From Escarpia spicata (Eukaryota > Annelida > Polychaeta > Sabellida > Siboglinidae), in NCBI GenBank assembly GCA_963995525.1, contig OZ023213.1, positions 41,338,276 through 41,402,275 on the forward strand: a stretch of 64,000 bases of DNA, read 5' to 3'. The notes beneath the pieces were generated by a model that worked only from the letters and a program-made list of their open reading frames with translations, was not told where the DNA came from and searched no databases. Positions within the stretch are counted from its first letter, which is position 1, and each line of letters starts with the position of its first letter. A program made the position numbers and the translations under genes. This document shows positions 59,580 to 64,000 of this stretch, piece after piece.

Positions 59580-59955
59580 AGAGTCCGCGATGACTAGCTT
59601 ATACTGTGTATTTATATTATGGAAGTTATTCTTAGATAACACTTGGCGCCTAGTGTATGATCGTGTAGCGGTATAATCCACCTTAGAAAGGAAGTGGAAT
59701 TTGATAATCGAAAGACTCAGTGTTATTGTTTATGTTCTATTAAGATTTGATTACGGGATTTCTTTATTCTGTTTATTTTGTTAATCGAGATATTTACCAA
59801 AAGAAAGATAACTTGTAATAAAGTTTATTAAATTTTCCTCGTTCTTTGTCGCTTGTTCACGAAAACCGTTCTTTCTCATATGCGTTGACCTTGATATATA
59901 AGAACCCTACTAGACTGAGCCATCTAGTGTACGGAGACCTCGCTAATCCGAGACA
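59580..59955 (+). repeat. LTR-B, unit 14/unit 15 junction
   Basis: 376 bp class-B LTR, except for GTTCTTTGTCGC, a class-A base, near 59840. This suggests a small conversion tract or recurrent change. Confidence 0.85.
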
Positions 59956-60594
59956 TAATTGGGGGCTCGTACGCGGGATTCCGGCGAGGGGGAAATTAAA
60001 ATAACACCTTCGGTCAACGCTATGAATTGCGGGTAACACGTGACGGCAACATAGAACATGCCTGAGAACTTAGCTGCACTCTGGTTCCGTGGAATGTCAG
60101 CGTTGTTCCGTGGCTAGAGACGAAACCTACATCTATTCCAGTAGCTGTAGTGTAGGGTAATTCACATGCCCCTTGTCGGTTCTGCCCGGACTTAATTCTG
60201 AGTCCCATATGTCTCGTTATATTTATAGTGTGTCATTCACGTTTTGAGGCATCAGACTTGTTTATTGCAGCAGTAAAGGACCATGAATTAATCGTATAAT
60301 TATTGTAAGTAGGAGCTTTGTTATTTTTCAGCTGTACGAGGAAGTTGAATTACTTGTTGCATTTGCCGAGTTGACAGTGGACAGATTAGTCCCACAGAAT
60401 GTCCGTTTGTTGATAGTTGACACGGCGTGGTTGAAATCGAATAGTGGTTTCATTATTCCAGTCTTATGAGAAGATTGGGTGGAGTGTTGTAGCGTAGCTA
60501 ACACTTTTGTGGTTTACAGGTGGTTGACCTTTTGTATTACTTAAACGTGATATCCGTTTAGTGATTATTTCGTGTGTTGCACTAGTTTGCAAAC

Positions 60595-62622
60595 ATGGAT
60601 CTTGCTCAATTGATTGAGTTAGGCGAGAAGTTAGGGTTAACAGGTCCCGAACTTCAGGCATTTGTTCGCGATGAACAAGGAACCGCCCGGGCTGAGAGAA
60701 AGGCCGCTCGCGAGGCGGAGAAAGAGAGGCTCTAGGCCGAGCTCCGAGAAAAGTAGGCGGCAAGGCAGGCCGATATGGAGATACGCGCGAGTGAAATGGA
60801 GCATGAAGAAAAGATGGCCAGGCTCCACAACGAGGCTACGACCGTAGAGAACCGAGATTCGGTGAGTAATGCTTCAGCCATTACTAAGGGAATCCGTAGT
60901 CCTCCGTTACCCTGTTTTAACGAAGACAAGGATTCGATTGATGTATATCTCCAGCGATTTGAAAGATATGCTGAAAACCAGGGTTGGGAGCGTGAGAATT
61001 ACGCTATATTTCTGAGCGCATTGTTATCCAGTCATGCACTGGAAGTTTATTCCCGTTCCCCAATTTCCGTGGCCAACGATTATGACCAGTAAAGCAAGCA
61101 TTGCTAGGATGGTACCGACTGACTGTAGGCGATTTTCGTAAGAAGCTTTACACCTGTTCTCTAAATTCGACCGAAACAGTGTCGCAGTATTTTGCTCGTA
61201 TGGAGCATTATTTGACTCAGTGGATTTCTTTGTCAAACATTAATGAGTCTTTCGAGGGTCTTAAGGAACTCATTCTGAGAAAGCAATTCTTGTTTATGTG
61301 CCCTAGGGAACTGTCCGTGTTTCTGAGAGAACACAAACCGATGGGGAAAGAGAATTTGTTTAGAGTTGGTGAGAACATTTACAGATGCCCATTCATCATA
61401 TGGTAAACGGGAAAATCGTAGAGACCGAGTCCGACCCACTCTCGTCCCTTCACCCGTCCCGAAAAGTAGATCAGGGGAGGGGAGATACCCTATTTCTAGC
61501 CCTACCCTGCGGCCCGTTCCTCCGCCGCGTACATGTTTCCTTTGTAATCGGCCAGGTCACATCGCGAGACAGTGTACAGTGGGAGTGCAGAATAGGAATC
61601 CTCCACCGCAAAGGATGAAACCAGTGGTTGGGAATTGTGCAGTTGTGCTAAACCAGAATTCCCCTAGTCACCAATGTCCTGTGGGTGGGACTGATGTCAC
61701 GTTGCAATGTGGATGTAAGATCCCCGTAATTGCTAGTGCTTGTGCACAACATGACTACAGTTGTAGAGGGGTATGTGGGGAGATCCCCAGTGAAAGTACT
61801 ACGCGACAGCGGGTGTAACGGAGTCGTTGTACGACGTAGCCTAGTTCCGGAAGATCAGTTAACTGGGAAAACGAGTCTTTATGCTGATGGACCGATCCGT
61901 CATTGAAGTCCCGACTGCCCGGTGCTATGTGAGAGGAGTTCTCACATAGTTCTCACATAGGGCTTCAATTTCTCCTGTGAAATTGAAGCCCTATGTCTAA
62001 ACAACCCCGTTTATGATTTAGTAATTGGCAATGTTGATGAACTAAATTTGCCCTGTTCCGATAACAGTGAAGGTTCTCCTTTTCGAGTAACCAAGTCAGA
62101 TAGTGTCCCCGTTACAGTTGAGGCCCCTTTGAATGACACCCCAATCACTGGTTGTGCTGTAGAAACCCGTGCTCAACGGGAGCGCCTTTCCAACCCACAA
62201 AACCTTTGATAGTGCCTCAAGTTGTTGGTGCGAGTATATCCGCCGATGATTTCTTCAGAGTGCAAAAGGGGGATGAGACCTTGAAGAAATGCTTTGATTC
62301 GGCTGAAGAGACTAAAGGGAAACCTAAGGGAAAACAAACAAGTCAATTCGTGATCAAAAGGGGGCTGCTTTATTGTCTGTATCATTCGCGCGAAACCGTT
62401 CATCCGACTTCTCGATCGTTTGCGACAGGGCAAGACCTCTCGATCGAATTCGTAGCGGCTGGCGGTAAGCGTCTACTGCCCGGCTTCGTCTTCCAGTTGT
62501 ACGAAGGCAATCGTCAAGTGCCCGGCTTCATCACTCGTGCGGCCGAGATACACCGTTCTAATTGTGTTCTGAGCTCGGCGTCTCGACTTCAACGAATGTG
62601 TATATATTCGAGATGGGACTAG
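60595..62622 (+). pseudogene. gag-pro: gag-pro remnant, unit 15
   Basis: The zinc knuckle is at 61534-61575. The 14-bp deletion near 61760 leaves DSG (61805-61813) out of frame. The hairpin is at 61955-61996. The terminal frame (62152-62622, 156 codons) is cut short by the 2-bp deletion near its end. Confidence 0.75.
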
Positions 62623-62777
62623 CCCAGTGTCAATGTGTATTTTCTGATTGAATGTATCTATTATTTGCTGTATTATGATTGGTAGTTATCTGTGTTTTGA
62701 AGTGAGGTATTTTTACCCTTGAAGTATTCACATATATATGTATATATGTGTGTGTGTTGTAACAGATTACTGTAATG

Positions 62778-63153
62778 AGAGTCCGCGATGACTAGCTTAT
62801 ACTGTGTATTTATATTATGGAAGTTATTCTTAAATAACACTTGGCGCCTAGTGTATGATCGTGTAGCGGTATAATCCACCTTAGAAAGGAAGTGGAATTT
62901 GATAATCGAAAGACTCAGTGTTATTGTTTATGTTCTATTAAGATTTGGTTACGGGATTTCTTTATTCTGTTTATTTTGTTAATCGAGATATTTACCAAAA
63001 GAAAGATAACTTGTAATAAAGTTTATTAAATTTTCCTCGTTCTTGGTCGCTTGTTCACGAAAACCGTTCTTTCTCATATGCGTTGACCTTGATATATAAG
63101 AACCCTACTAGACTGAGCCATCTAGTGTACGGAGACCTCGCTAATCCGTGACA
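62778..63153 (+). repeat. Short-unit LTR, unit 15/unit 16 junction
   Basis: 376 bp, A-like start and B-like end, with private CCGTGACA at its end. Confidence 0.85.
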
Positions 63154-63165
63154 TAATTGGGGGCT

Positions 63166-64000
63166 CGTACGCGGGATTCCGGCGAGGGGGAATTAAAATA
63201 ACACCTTCGGTCAACGCTATGAATTGCGGGTAACACGTGACGGCAACATAGAACATGCCTGAGAACTTAGCTGCACTCTGGTTCCGTGGAATGTCAGCGT
63301 TGTTCCGTGGCTAAAGACGAAACCTACATCTATTCCAGTAGCTGTAGTGTAGGGTAATTCACATGCCCCTTGTCGGTTCTGCCCGGACTTAATTCTGAGT
63401 CCCATATGTCTCGTTATATTTATAGTGTGTCATTCACGTTTTGAGGCATCAGACTTGTTTATTGCAGCAGTAAAGGACCATGAATTAATCGTATAATTAT
63501 TGTAAGTAGGAGCTTTGTTATTTTTCAGCTGTACGAGGAAGTTGAATTACTTGTTGCATTTGCCGAGTTGGCAGTGGACAGATTAGTCCCACAGAATGTC
63601 CGTGTGTTGATAGTTGACACGACGTGGTTGAAATCGAATAGTGGTTTCATTATTCCAGTCTTATGAGAAGATTGGGTGGAGTATTGTAGCGTAGCTAACA
63701 CTTTTGTGGTTTACAGGTGGTTGACCTTTTGTATTACTTAAACGTGATATCCGTTTAGTGATTATTTCGTGTGTTGCACTAGTTTGCAAACATGGATCTT
63801 GCTCAATTGATTGAGTTAGGCGAGAAGTTAGGGTTAACAGGTCCCGAACTTCAGGCATTTGTTCGCGATGAACAAGGAACCGCCCGGGCTGAGCGACAGG
63901 CCGCTCGCGAGGCGGAGAAAGAGAGGCTCTAGGCCGAGCTCCGAGAAAAGTAGGCGGCAAGGCAGGCCGATATGGAGATACGCGCGAGTGAAATGGAGCA
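63166..64000 (+). mobile_element. Unit 16, truncated by window end
   Basis: Leader with GCTAA and GAGCGACAG, resembling U8 and U11. It has a one-base loss in GGGGGAATTAAA and a private GACACGACG near 63616. Whether it is short or long cannot be seen. Confidence 0.85.
63792..64000 (+). pseudogene. gag: gag N-terminal remnant, unit 16 (partial)
   Basis: The Gag start at 63792 is followed by the two shared in-frame TAG codons; the window ends in the Glu-rich helix region. Confidence 0.7.

Larger units (their letters stand above)
54272..59967 (+). mobile_element. Unit 14 (long, 5696 bp)
   Basis: Long unit of the right block with U7-like leader variants. It has an extra T in TTGTTTTAGAG near 55664, the same insertion as U4 but on a different background. 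It keeps GCTAG after the preceding hybrid LTR. Confidence 0.9.
59968..63165 (+). mobile_element. Unit 15 (short, 3198 bp)
   Basis: U7/U10 type with the 14-bp loss and 13-bp retention, plus a private 2-bp deletion near 62598. It reads GTTGTTGGTGCGAG where U7 and U10 have GTTATTGG. Confidence 0.9.

Noticed and set aside
1..64000. Host protein-coding gene, tRNA or rRNA genes, or an undescribed multi-gene system
   Set aside because: All sequence is accounted for by leader, gag-pro remnant, LTR and satellite repeats, and no unique segment remains.

Overview
The window is eukaryotic repeat DNA, almost certainly from an animal. It holds no prokaryotic operons, rRNA or tRNA genes, and no intact protein-coding gene. 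From end to end it is one head-to-tail tandem array, all on the + strand, of a broken LTR retrotransposon of Ty3/Gypsy (Metaviridae) type. The family call rests on a tRNA-Pro-like primer-binding site, a retroviral-style Gag with a CCHC zinc knuckle, and an adjoining aspartic-protease remnant. The Gag N-terminus looks to me like Gypsy elements of invertebrates such as molluscs or ticks, but that is recall and not a search result.

There are 16 units, counted from the conserved CGTACGCGGG in the primer-binding site: 1, 5696, 11398, 14603, 20306, 23511, 29206, 32406, 35590, 38791, 41991, 45175, 51071, 54272, 59968 and 63166 (the last is cut by the window end). They come in two sizes. Short units (about 3.2 kb: U3, U5, U7-U11, U13, U15) are leader + gag-pro remnant + one LTR. 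Long units (about 5.7 kb: U1, U2, U4, U6, U12, U14) are leader + gag-pro remnant + LTR-A + 2.12 kb of a ~141-bp satellite + LTR-B. The order is L L S L S L S S S S S L S L S (S?).

In every unit the coding region runs from a Gag start through two in-frame TAG codons and two frame changes to a zinc knuckle and protease N-half. A stop and a perfect 18-bp hairpin follow, then the protease C-half, and last a 155-167 codon ORF with a GC-rich tail of unknown origin. Reverse transcriptase, RNase H and integrase are absent. All copies share the same lesions, so the array grew by DNA-level recombination after the element had lost coding function.

Diagnostic variants show how it grew. LTRs fall into four recombination classes. 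Two junctions (38403-38778 and 53884-54259) carry A/B hybrid LTRs, as expected if LTR-LTR crossover removed the satellite. A 9585-bp trimer (29206-38790) is repeated almost exactly from 38791. Linked variants split the array into a left block (U1-U6) and a right block (U7-U16). The 200-base N run at 49001-49200 interrupts a satellite monomer whose two sides abut perfectly, so it removes no unit sequence but may hide an unknown whole number of repeats.
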